Source: a virus. From it: a stretch of DNA of 64,000 nt. The translations under genes were made by a program, and so were the position numbers. The notes beneath the pieces were generated by a model that saw only the letters and a list, made by a program, of their open reading frames with translations, was not told the origin of the DNA and searched no databases. The DNA lies in IMG/VR virus record IMGVR_UViG_3300042987_001940, positions 62,001-126,000 of that record, one strand, 5' to 3'. Shown here piece by piece: positions 8,903-16,233 of the stretch. Each line of letters starts with the position of its first letter. The first letter of the stretch is position 1.

Positions 8903-10549
8903 TTAGAATGTTCCGCCATTCAATGTTGTTGTCCAAACAGGTGTTCCTGAACCATTTACTGTTAGTAATTGTGCTGACCATGTTTGGTCTGATGTTCCAG
9001 CAGCAGCAGTAACTTGTAATGCACCAGTTCCATTACCAAAAATCATTCCATTTGTTGTAAATGTTGCAGCACCTGTGCCACCTCTTGTCACACCCAATGT
9101 TCCAGAAGTAATTTGTGATGTATCAATTGCGATAGCTGCACCTGTATATGCAGTAATATCACCATAACTGTTTACGGTCAACGATGTTATTGTGTTTGCT
9201 ACTGACAATCCACCAGTTACAGTTGTCGTTGTATTTGCAAGTGATGCAAGACTTGTTCCATCAAATATTACTCTTTGACCAGTTGTGAATGATGTCTGAT
9301 TGGTACCACCACGCGCAATTGGTAATGTTCCACTTGTAATTGCTGATGCTGCAAGTGCAATTGCTGTATTTGTTATACCTGAAACACGCCCATATGCATC
9401 TGTTGTAATAACTGGAACATATGCAGCATTCGCATAAGTTCCTGCTGTTCCTACGTTTGCAATTGATTGTAATGCACCTGTTCCATTTCCAACAACAATT
9501 TGTCCTGACGTAAATGTTGTTGCACCTGTACCACCATCACTTACTCCAATTGCAGTAAGCAGACCAGAAACATTACCACCTGTAAAGTTTGCAATAATAT
9601 TTGCTTTTCTATAACTTGCATCGGTAATATCAATGACGTTATTATCTGGTTCTGGTGTATAGTTATAGAAAGCATAGAAATTGCCAGTATTATATTTTCT
9701 TATCCAACCAGCGTGTCTTTGTGTTGCGCCATCATAATAATTACCAGCAAAACCGATATCAACTATATCTGATGTATAGTTATTACCAGCCAAATAAATC
9801 ATTGGGTCTGTTACATTTAATGACGATACATTAATCTGTGATGATGTTCCAGAAATTGTTAGATTACCAACAATCGAAACATTACCAGTAATTGTTTGAT
9901 TACCTGTTGAACGAATAACAGTATTGTCAACATCAATACGAAGCGTATTATTTGCGTCAAATCCTGTCGTATCAATTCCTTCTCCACCATTAATCGTCAA
10001 CGTATCTGTTGCGAGTGCAAGAGAACCTGAACCTGTATCACCGGCAAATGATAGTGTTGATGAAATTGTAACTGGGACATTTGCAGCAGAAGTGATTCTA
10101 CCTTTGCTGTCAACGGTAAATGATGAAACATTTGTTGCGCCACCATATGTTCCTGCAACAACACCAGAGTTACCGAGTGTTAATGGAATATTTGCATTTG
10201 CTGAACCATCAATAGAAACAGTTCCGTTTGCATCACCTGAAACACCTATAGTTCTTGCTGTTGCCCATGCTGATGCTGTGTTTGCATTTCCATATAAACT
10301 CGCTTTGACAGCAGTTGCCGAAAAAATACCCGAGGCATCTCTTTTGACGATTGCAGATGCAGTATTTGCATCAGTAGCAGCATCAATCAAAGCAGTATAG
10401 TATGAACCACCGACGGCAATTGGTCCACCATTTGTGCGACCAATGAACAATTTACCAGAAGTATTTGAATAAGCAGGTTCAGCAACATTTAATGTTACTG
10501 GTGTTGAGGTTACTTCAGACCATTTTAATTGAATTACTGTATTAGCCAT
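8903..10549 (-). CDS. Tail-fibre protein
   Basis: 548 aa. The N-terminus MANTVIQLKWSEVTSTPVTL with AEPAYSNTSGKLFIGRT resembles the attachment domain of phage fibres. The middle has repeats of the TAGTYANAAYVPVITTDAYGR type, and SGTLPIARGGTNQTSF and LGVTRGGTGAATF segments typical of fibre shafts. It ends in LNGGTF. Upstream there is a short A-rich gap (10550-10576) and then the small fibre-associated gene. The repeated GGTGA-type shaft motif supports a trimeric long fibre. The receptor is unknown. Confidence 0.72.
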   Translation of the reverse strand: MANTVIQLKWSEVTSTPVTLNVAEPAYSNTSGKLFIGRTNGGPIAVGGSYYTALIDAATDANTASAIVKRDASGIFSATAVKASLYGNANTASAWATARTIGVSGDANGTVSIDGSANANIPLTLGNSGVVAGTYGGATNVSSFTVDSKGRITSAANVPVTISSTLSFAGDTGSGSLALATDTLTINGGEGIDTTGFDANNTLRIDVDNTVIRSTGNQTITGNVSIVGNLTISGTSSQINVSSLNVTDPMIYLAGNNYTSDIVDIGFAGNYYDGATQRHAGWIRKYNTGNFYAFYNYTPEPDNNVIDITDASYRKANIIANFTGGNVSGLLTAIGVSDGGTGATTFTSGQIVVGNGTGALQSIANVGTAGTYANAAYVPVITTDAYGRVSGITNTAIALAASAITSGTLPIARGGTNQTSFTTGQRVIFDGTSLASLANTTTTVTGGLSVANTITSLTVNSYGDITAYTGAAIAIDTSQITSGTLGVTRGGTGAATFTTNGMIFGNGTGALQVTAAAGTSDQTWSAQLLTVNGSGTPVWTTTLNGGTF

Positions 10550-10576
10550 TTTTTATCTCTTTTTATTATTGTTTTT

Positions 10577-10825
10577 TTAGAAACTTCCGCCGTTTATAGT
10601 TGAAACGTAATCCGCTGTCAATACTGTATTAGCATAAAATTTATGTGCTGTCGCATTATAAACAATTGTTTGATTATTTGTAATTCCAGATATATCAACA
10701 TCTGATAATTGACCCAATGAAACATTTGATGATGCTAAACCAGAAACAACTGGATATGTTCTGTTTGCTGGCTGTAATTTTACTATTGTTGCACTGGGTG
10801 TCGTAACTGTTACTTTTGTTGGCAT
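10577..10825 (-). CDS. Small fibre-associated protein ending in NGGSF
   Basis: 82 aa, ending INGGSF like the neighbouring fibres. Contains LGQLSDVDISGITNNQTIVYNATAH, a segment type often found in fibre repeats (LSDVD...NGQVLvYN). It begins directly next to the stop of the 110-aa gene upstream (10826). Likely a baseplate-fibre connector or a mini-fibre. No homologue can be named with certainty. Confidence 0.5.
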   Translation of the reverse strand: MPTKVTVTTPSATIVKLQPANRTYPVVSGLASSNVSLGQLSDVDISGITNNQTIVYNATAHKFYANTVLTADYVSTINGGSF

Positions 10826-11158
10826 TTATCTTGTTACTGAAGGCATTATCACAGCAATACCTTCAATAACCCTTGTTTTGATTCCGGCTGGACTTGTTAT
10901 TAGTAAATCATGTAACATTCTACCTGGCGTCAAATTTGCAGTATTAGCTGCTGTCATTGATATTGTGATTACACCATTAGCGGGACTGCTTATAGAAGCA
11001 CTCATATTATTTGCACTTGATGAATAATACGACTTTCTAAGTTGCGATGCTGCTGTATATGAAGTCAGATTTTGTGCAGCACCCGTGGCATCATAAACAG
11101 TAACCGATGTTGAAAAATCAGCACCCTGTTCTATTGTAAGTTCGACGTATCCAGCCAT
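10826..11158 (-). CDS. Small structural protein, BppU/Ig-like N-terminal type
   Basis: 110 aa. The pattern VELTIEQGADFSTSVTVYDATG followed by LTSYTAASQLRKSY and a GVITISMTAANTANLTPG core resembles the Ig-like adaptor domain found at the start of phage receptor-binding or baseplate-upper proteins. It is the first gene of the fibre operon, and its ATG lies next to a ~95-bp divergent intergenic region that must hold the promoters for both directions. The function as a structural adaptor is an inference from fold resemblance and position. Confidence 0.5.
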   Translation of the reverse strand: MAGYVELTIEQGADFSTSVTVYDATGAAQNLTSYTAASQLRKSYYSSSANNMSASISSPANGVITISMTAANTANLTPGRMLHDLLITSPAGIKTRVIEGIAVIMPSVTR

Positions 11159-11216
11159 TTATTGACCTATTTTGTTATTATTTTACTATTTAGTCAAATG
11201 CAAAAGTATAAATTCA

Positions 11217-11224
11217 CATAAATA
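11217..11224 (+). promoter_or_regulatory. Candidate late-type promoter (CATAAATA)
   Basis: CATAAATA differs by one base from the T4 late -10 element TATAAATA. It sits about 31 bp before the ATG at 11255, giving room for a ~20-nt leader with the TAGGAG Shine-Dalgarno. A second near match (TATAAATT, 11207-11214) lies just upstream. gp33 and gp32 homologues in the window make T4-style late transcription plausible, but a short AT-rich motif in an AT-rich genome is weak evidence. Confidence 0.3.
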
Positions 11225-11254
11225 TGTATATATTTGATTTTAGGAGATTAAAAA

Positions 11255-11542
11255 ATGATTACAGGTTTTACAATAAAAGAAGTTAGTTATCACGGAACTG
11301 TTGTAGAATATCACGATGATAGAGGAATTAGCAAATCACTTAATTTGATTCCACCAATTTCTAAAGACGGAGAACCTATGTCCATCGCAGCATTGCGTAA
11401 AGAAATAGCTAGATGTGCACCCAATTTAGACACTGAATATAGTCAGATTTCTGAAAATTCTACAAAATTAAAATTTGTATTAAACATAGGTGAAAAATAT
11501 ACATTGTCACAATCAGAAATTGATAATTGGGATATTATGTAA
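11255..11542 (+). CDS. Conserved-looking hypothetical protein
   Basis: 95 aa, soluble, no recognised domain. It has a clear ribosome site (TAGGAGATTAAAAA before the ATG), and stands on the plus strand divergent to the fibre operon. The sequence alternates charged and hydrophobic residues (FTIKEVSYHGTVVEYHDDRG), compatible with a small beta-rich fold. It is followed after 6 bp by the PP-loop gene, so the two are probably co-transcribed. Confidence 0.6.
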   Translation: MITGFTIKEVSYHGTVVEYHDDRGISKSLNLIPPISKDGEPMSIAALRKEIARCAPNLDTEYSQISENSTKLKFVLNIGEKYTLSQSEIDNWDIM

Positions 11543-11548
11543 ATTTTT

Positions 11549-12700
11549 ATGGATAGTGATAATTATGGTTATTATGTGTATAAAGACTTCAAGACATATC
11601 GAAAATATGATATAATGACCTTGACTGATGATATCGATTCTGTTAAATGGTATTATAATGATGATTTTTTCTCGAAATTTGATTGGACAAAAGAGCCTGA
11701 AGAATCTTTAGAAATACTTTATAAAAATAAAGCAGAACAATTAAGAAATAATTATGATTATATAATTCTAATGTATAGTTCTGGAAGTGATTCTGACAAT
11801 ATATTAGAAACTTTTGTGAATTTTAATATTCCATTAGATGAGGTTTGTAGTCTCGTAAATTTAGAGGGTAGCGGAAGTAAAGATTCTTTTGCTAATAGAG
11901 AAATTTATCAAATAGCATGTCCTAAAATAATTGATATTAATAAAAAACACAATTTAAAAATTAAACATAGGGTATTCGATATAAGCAAAAAAATCATTGA
12001 AACATTTTTAAATGATGAAAATGATAATTATGAATGGATTAATAATTTTGGCGCAATTAGTTGTTTAGCAAAACATAGATTATATGAATATATTCCAGAA
12101 TGGACTGATATAATTGATTCGAATAAAAAAATATGTCTCATATGGGGATGTGAAAAACCTAGAATCTCAGTGAATGAAGATAGATTTTATTTTTATTTTA
12201 CTGATATAATAGATGGAACAATGTGTCTAAAGGACCAAAAAACAGGATTCCATGAGTTAGTATATAATGATTTATTTTATTGGTCACCAACTATTGAATC
12301 ATCAAATATTTTAATAAAACAATCACATATCATAAAAAAATATCTATCAAATAAAATTAATAGGGAATATCATTCAAAACCTAAAAAATATGATGAAATT
12401 TTTATAACGATGAAGAATCCATATGGTAATTTGGGTGACACAGACTTTAAAAACTTAATATATCTTTGGTATGACGATAAAAAAAATTTACATACAAAAT
12501 CAACAAATGGAGTTTTTTTAAGCACTAGGGATGAATGGTTTTGGCAAAGTTCAAGTCAATCTTCAAAAAATTATTTAAATTGTTTAAAAAAATTTAAAAA
12601 AAATATATATCCAATTTGGATAGAAAATTATATTTTATATGATGATTTATATCCAAAACAAATTCGTAAAAAAAATTCTAAATTATATCCTTTACAATAA
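11549..12700 (+). CDS. PP-loop (N-type ATP pyrophosphatase-like) protein
   Basis: 383 aa. Residues 71-86 read YIILMYSSGSDSDNIL: a hydrophobic strand followed by an SxGxDS PP-loop, as in asparagine synthetase, QueC, ThiI and TilS-type enzymes that adenylate a substrate with ATP. The remaining ~290 aa match no family I can name, with many aromatic and acidic residues. The gene lacks a strong Shine-Dalgarno and may be translated by coupling with the 95-aa gene ending 6 bp upstream. It faces the minus-strand oxygenase genes with only 6 bp between the ends and no terminator. AT content is very high, which suggests recent acquisition. The target (tRNA, peptide, nucleotide) is unknown. Confidence 0.6.
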   Translation: MDSDNYGYYVYKDFKTYRKYDIMTLTDDIDSVKWYYNDDFFSKFDWTKEPEESLEILYKNKAEQLRNNYDYIILMYSSGSDSDNILETFVNFNIPLDEVCSLVNLEGSGSKDSFANREIYQIACPKIIDINKKHNLKIKHRVFDISKKIIETFLNDENDNYEWINNFGAISCLAKHRLYEYIPEWTDIIDSNKKICLIWGCEKPRISVNEDRFYFYFTDIIDGTMCLKDQKTGFHELVYNDLFYWSPTIESSNILIKQSHIIKKYLSNKINREYHSKPKKYDEIFITMKNPYGNLGDTDFKNLIYLWYDDKKNLHTKSTNGVFLSTRDEWFWQSSSQSSKNYLNCLKKFKKNIYPIWIENYILYDDLYPKQIRKKNSKLYPLQ

Positions 12701-12706
12701 AAAAAA

Positions 12707-13387
12707 TTATTTAACACTATCTCTAGTCGATTCAATCATCTCCACTTTCATCACATCTTGATAATTAAATCTATCATATAAATCATTGTTGGTTGGACCT
12801 AACGGCATAGAATTTATACCTAAAATATATCTATCTGATTGAGTCAATTCGAAATCATTAACGTTTGTTGAATGTTCCAACCAAGATGGAAAAACTATGA
12901 AAGTTCCTTCTTCAAATTTATTAGTTACAGAAGGTTTCATTATGCGCTTTCTTTTTTCACTCTCTGGAATTTTTTTAGGTATAATATAACTAATTAAATT
13001 TTTATTTGGATTATAAAAAGTTGTACCTGAACTTTTTTCATTACCACTCAAATAATAAACACCTATTAAAAAAGTATTTCCATGTTGGTGTCTATGATGA
13101 CTTCCCCTATCAACATGTTTTGTTGCCCATATCCCAGTTATTTGTATTTTTGGATAATACCCTAAAGCTATCATTGATTGTTCTAAACAAATCTGTGTAA
13201 AATTTTTAAAATCAATAAAATTTTCATGCTTATGTAAATTTGGTTTACTAATAAACAATCCATTATGTGAAACTGGATATTCACATTTTTCATCTGTTAA
13301 ATATTCTATCGCTTTTGGTTTAAATTCATCATGCTTATCATATTTGAATTTAAAGAGGGGTATTGTAAATAGGTTTATTGTTTCCAT
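12707..13387 (-). CDS. 2OG-Fe(II) oxygenase-like protein
   Basis: 226 aa. The core contains HHRHQHGNTFLIGVYYLSG followed by SSGTTFYNP, then FPSWLEHSTNVN and RYILGINS. This order (proximal His cluster, GVYYL strand, distal His after PSW, Arg for 2-oxoglutarate) is that of the putative 2OG-Fe(II) oxygenases common in T4-like marine and freshwater phages. The protein may hydroxylate a protein or a nucleic acid base; the substrate is not predictable. The ATG is next to the stop of the other oxygenase gene (13389), so they form a pair. Confidence 0.75.
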   Translation of the reverse strand: METINLFTIPLFKFKYDKHDEFKPKAIEYLTDEKCEYPVSHNGLFISKPNLHKHENFIDFKNFTQICLEQSMIALGYYPKIQITGIWATKHVDRGSHHRHQHGNTFLIGVYYLSGNEKSSGTTFYNPNKNLISYIIPKKIPESEKRKRIMKPSVTNKFEEGTFIVFPSWLEHSTNVNDFELTQSDRYILGINSMPLGPTNNDLYDRFNYQDVMKVEMIESTRDSVK

Positions 13388-13388
13388 A

Positions 13389-13991
13389 TTAGATAAAATC
13401 TGGACCTACTATCCAAGCTACTAATGATTTTCTGATGCCTGATGTAACTGGAGTTACACGATGTAATGTGTTTCCCGGAAATGCAATGACAAGACCTTTT
13501 GTTTTTGGCATACATTCTCTACAAAGTCCGTGAATCCAAACCTCACCACCTTCATAATCCATTGGATCCGACAATTGCAAAATCAGTGACAATTTTCTTG
13601 GTAAATTATTTCCATCACCCAATCCCATTCTATCAATATGCCAATCATAAAAACCTTTTGTTTCAGTATTTGCATTATATATTGTATATTGAAACGCTAA
13701 CATACCACTTAAATTAAATCCAAAATATTGATTATTTAATAAAGATGCTATGTTACACATTTTATCAAATAACCAAATTGAATTTTCTGAGGGATTAATC
13801 CAAGATATCTTAGATTCTCGTATATCACTATCCACGATATTATTTCCAACTTTTGCATCAACAATTTCATTTGATTCACCAAGTTCAATTATTTTTTTAA
13901 TATCTTCTTTAGAAAAACCATCTTTCCAAAAAGCGTATCCTTGGTCTTTAGTTGTTTTGTTGAAGGGATAAGAATAATAATGCTCACTCAT
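13389..13991 (-). CDS. PKHD-type 2OG-Fe(II) hydroxylase
   Basis: About 200 aa from the MSEHYYSYPF start. I prefer the ATG at 13991 because a GGAA lies 6 nt upstream; longer readings extend into the adhesin gene. Metal ligands: the HxD motif in FYDWHIDRMG and a distal His in LHRVTPVTSG. The Arg in GIRKSLVAW binds 2-oxoglutarate. GGEVWIHG precedes the distal strand as in PiuC/PKHD hydroxylases. Two different 2OG oxygenases in tandem inside a fibre region suggest modification of a virion or host surface component, which is speculative. Confidence 0.78.
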   Translation of the reverse strand: MSEHYYSYPFNKTTKDQGYAFWKDGFSKEDIKKIIELGESNEIVDAKVGNNIVDSDIRESKISWINPSENSIWLFDKMCNIASLLNNQYFGFNLSGMLAFQYTIYNANTETKGFYDWHIDRMGLGDGNNLPRKLSLILQLSDPMDYEGGEVWIHGLCRECMPKTKGLVIAFPGNTLHRVTPVTSGIRKSLVAWIVGPDFI

Positions 13992-14017
13992 TACGATTTC
14001 CATTTTAAAATTACTGA

Positions 14018-14500
14018 TTAATTTATAGGACCATTTCTTGTTCCGGTTGCAATCCAAGTTATATATGTTGAAGAACCACTTGTTGCAGGTCCTTGAGAAC
14101 CACTAGGTCCAGTTGCACCAGAACTTCCTGCTGCGCCACCTGCACCAGCAGTCCATCCTAAAGATGGAATACCTGAAGTGCCTGGCGTATTTAAAGGTCC
14201 TCCTGCACCACCATTAGCACCACCACCACCAGAACTACTTGCCCCACCTGTAGTTGAAGTGCCAGGATTTCCTGGTGAACCTGAAAAATCGGCAATACCG
14301 CCAGCACCACCAGAACCTGCTGGTGAACCCGCACCACCACCACCACCACCGCCACCGTATGATTGTGCTGGTGTGCCAACTCCAACACCTGTAGGACTAA
14401 CATATAATAAAATTTTACCAACACCAGGAATATTAGAACTGGATTTAAATCCATCCTCATCATGCATTCCAAAATGTGTTTTATATATCAAATTACTCAT
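14018..14500 (-). CDS. Glycine-rich fibre-tip adhesin (gp38-like)
   Basis: 160 aa. A ~40-aa head is followed by long runs of Gly-rich sequence (poly-Gly after AQSYG, then GGAGGIAD, SSGGGGANGG, GAGGAAGSSG). A short ordered C-terminus has aromatic residues (STYITWIATG). This is the pattern of gp38-type adhesins of T-even relatives, where polyglycine type II helices form a sandwich and loops bind the receptor. It overlaps the other Gly-rich gene by ATGA (14497-14500). The receptor is unknown. Confidence 0.65.
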   Translation of the reverse strand: MSNLIYKTHFGMHDEDGFKSSSNIPGVGKILLYVSPTGVGVGTPAQSYGGGGGGGGAGSPAGSGGAGGIADFSGSPGNPGTSTTGGASSSGGGGANGGAGGPLNTPGTSGIPSLGWTAGAGGAAGSSGATGPSGSQGPATSGSSTYITWIATGTRNGPIN

Positions 14501-15009
14501 TGCACAAATCCTGTACCACCACTACCACCTCCACCACCACCAGAACCGCCAGGTCCACCAGGTCCACCAGGTCCACCCGATATAGTTCCTAAACTATTAT
14601 CAACAATTGTAGGTAACGTTACAGTCAATGCTATTCCTCCGGTTCCGCCTGTCCCCCCAATAGAACCATTACCACCAGCGCCACCTGGTGAAGTATTATT
14701 ACCAACACCACCAGCACTACCTGTACCACCAGAACCATTAGAACCAGGATTTCCTGTAGAACCTGTAGAACCACTCATTGTGCCTTCATTTTTTAAATAT
14801 ACTCTTGAACCATTTGACCAACCTGTTCCCGTTGTTACTCCACCACTGAGAGTTACACCTGAATTGTTTTTCCAAAAAGTATCTATAGAATCTGTAAATG
14901 TTCCTATGGATGAAACATTTGATAATAAATTATAACTACTTTGTGAAGTTGTTGCAGTCACAAATATTTTTCGTTTAGTTTGTGCACCCGACGTTGATGA
15001 GAATGGCAT
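14497..15009 (-). CDS. Glycine-rich fibre-tip adhesin (gp38-like), second copy
   Basis: 170 aa. An N-terminal ordered domain (KRKIFVTATTSQSSYNLLSN) is followed by GSTGSTGNPGSNGSGGTG and other Gly/Ser/Pro runs and a C-terminal GGPGGPGGPGGSGGGGGG block, ending TGFVQ. Its start lies two bases after the stop of the fibre at 15011, where a T-even adhesin gene is expected. Tandem Gly-rich adhesins allow receptor switching by recombination. Repetitive coding DNA here is prone to slippage. Confidence 0.65.
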   Translation of the reverse strand: MPFSSTSGAQTKRKIFVTATTSQSSYNLLSNVSSIGTFTDSIDTFWKNNSGVTLSGGVTTGTGWSNGSRVYLKNEGTMSGSTGSTGNPGSNGSGGTGSAGGVGNNTSPGGAGGNGSIGGTGGTGGIALTVTLPTIVDNSLGTISGGPGGPGGPGGSGGGGGGSGGTGFVQ

Positions 15010-15010
15010 A

Positions 15011-16012
15011 TTAGAAATTTAGTCCTGAAACGTAACCGAAATATGTGCTACCACCATCATTAGTTGTAAATGCATACACATCTGTTTTATTTGCAGTTGT
15101 GGTTTGTGTTGGCGCTGCACCATATTGCCACTTTACTGATGCGGGCCAAGTTATTGTGTTGCTACCATTATTTGTATTGGCATATAGTTTAAAACCCTGC
15201 TCAATTCCTGATGCTGGTGGATTACTAAATGCTAATGTTGTATTTGCTGCCATAACAATTTTATAAACGCTATTTGTCGATAGGTCTAAAGTAGTTGTTC
15301 CAACAACAGCAGTTACAGTATTCATTACTTCACTAATTTTACCACTTATTGATAACCCAGTTAAAGTTCCTACAGAAGTAACTCCTGTATATGCACCAGT
15401 CAATCTACCCGATGGTAATGTTCCTGTTGTGATATTTGATGCATTTGAAGTATCAGTTGGTATTGATATTGATACATTAGTTACAGCAGAAATTCTACCA
15501 TTTGCTGCTACTGTAATTTGTGGAATAGCAGAAGCATTTCCATATGTTCCTGCTGTTATTGAAATGAATGTGTTATCAGTATTTGCTTTATCAAATGCTG
15601 CTTGTGCAAGAATATTTGCAGAATTTGCTTTATCAAACGCAGCAGAAATAGATGTTGACTGACTACTATTAGCAGCATTTGCAGTATATTGTTTAGTGCC
15701 ATCGGCAAATTGAATATACTGGGTTGTTACATTAGTTGCTGTTAAATTACTTGTTGTGTTAATTGCTGTAATTGTATTTGAAGTTATAACATTAACAGTA
15801 ATTGTGTTTGAGTTTAATACATTGATTGTCGCAGAAGTTGTAACATTTAAAAGAGAATTTACACCACCAATTTCTAATTTGGTATTTGCATAGAATGTGC
15901 TACCATTACCATTCGTTAAAAGATTGGCTGTTGTAATCAGTCCTTGTGTTGCTATTAACCAATGTTCAAAAGTATTGGCTGTTGAAATTTGATTGATATT
16001 ATTTGCAGCCAT
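15011..16012 (-). CDS. Tail-fibre protein sharing the tip domain of 6715-8388
   Basis: 333 aa. The N-terminus (NNINQISTANTFEHWLIATQ) is an attachment segment. A shaft follows with TAGTYGNASAIPQITVAANG and alternating Ala/Asn-rich heptads (FDKANSANILAQAAFDKAN). The last ~105 aa from EVMNTVTAVVG are nearly identical to the fibre at 6715-8388. The stop is two bases from the adhesin start at 15009, so adhesin and fibre are coupled. The first ATG overlaps the end of the coiled-coil gene by one base. Confidence 0.72.
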   Translation of the reverse strand: MAANNINQISTANTFEHWLIATQGLITTANLLTNGNGSTFYANTKLEIGGVNSLLNVTTSATINVLNSNTITVNVITSNTITAINTTSNLTATNVTTQYIQFADGTKQYTANAANSSQSTSISAAFDKANSANILAQAAFDKANTDNTFISITAGTYGNASAIPQITVAANGRISAVTNVSISIPTDTSNASNITTGTLPSGRLTGAYTGVTSVGTLTGLSISGKISEVMNTVTAVVGTTTLDLSTNSVYKIVMAANTTLAFSNPPASGIEQGFKLYANTNNGSNTITWPASVKWQYGAAPTQTTTANKTDVYAFTTNDGGSTYFGYVSGLNF

Positions 16013-16233
16013 TATACTTTCCTTATAATCTCATTTAATAGATTTTTAATCTCTGACATATCTTGTTCCAACTTGTTCAATCTTTGATTGTTTGCTTCTT
16101 TTTCGTTTTTTTCTTTTAAAGCAATTTCTCTTTCCATTTGATATTTATCACGACCTCTTTTATCCGTATTCAAAATCGCTTTTGAATGAATATCACGAAA
16201 ATATGCAGTATTTGGAATATTAATCTTATCCAT
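16012..16233 (-). CDS. Small coiled-coil protein next to the fibre gene
   Basis: 73 aa. The first half (INIPNTAYFRDIHSKAIL) is ordered. The second half is a charged coiled coil ending in LEQDMSEIKNLLNEIIRKV. Overlaps both neighbours by one base, so translation is coupled in the DUF4815-coiled coil-fibre order. Likely a small fibre or baseplate connector. No family is recognised. Confidence 0.55.
   Translation of the reverse strand: MDKINIPNTAYFRDIHSKAILNTDKRGRDKYQMEREIALKEKNEKEANNQRLNKLEQDMSEIKNLLNEIIRKV

Noticed and set aside
14018-15009. Pro-rich and His-rich open frames opposite the Gly-rich adhesins
   Set aside because: They are mirror images of Gly-codon runs and have no ribosome sites.
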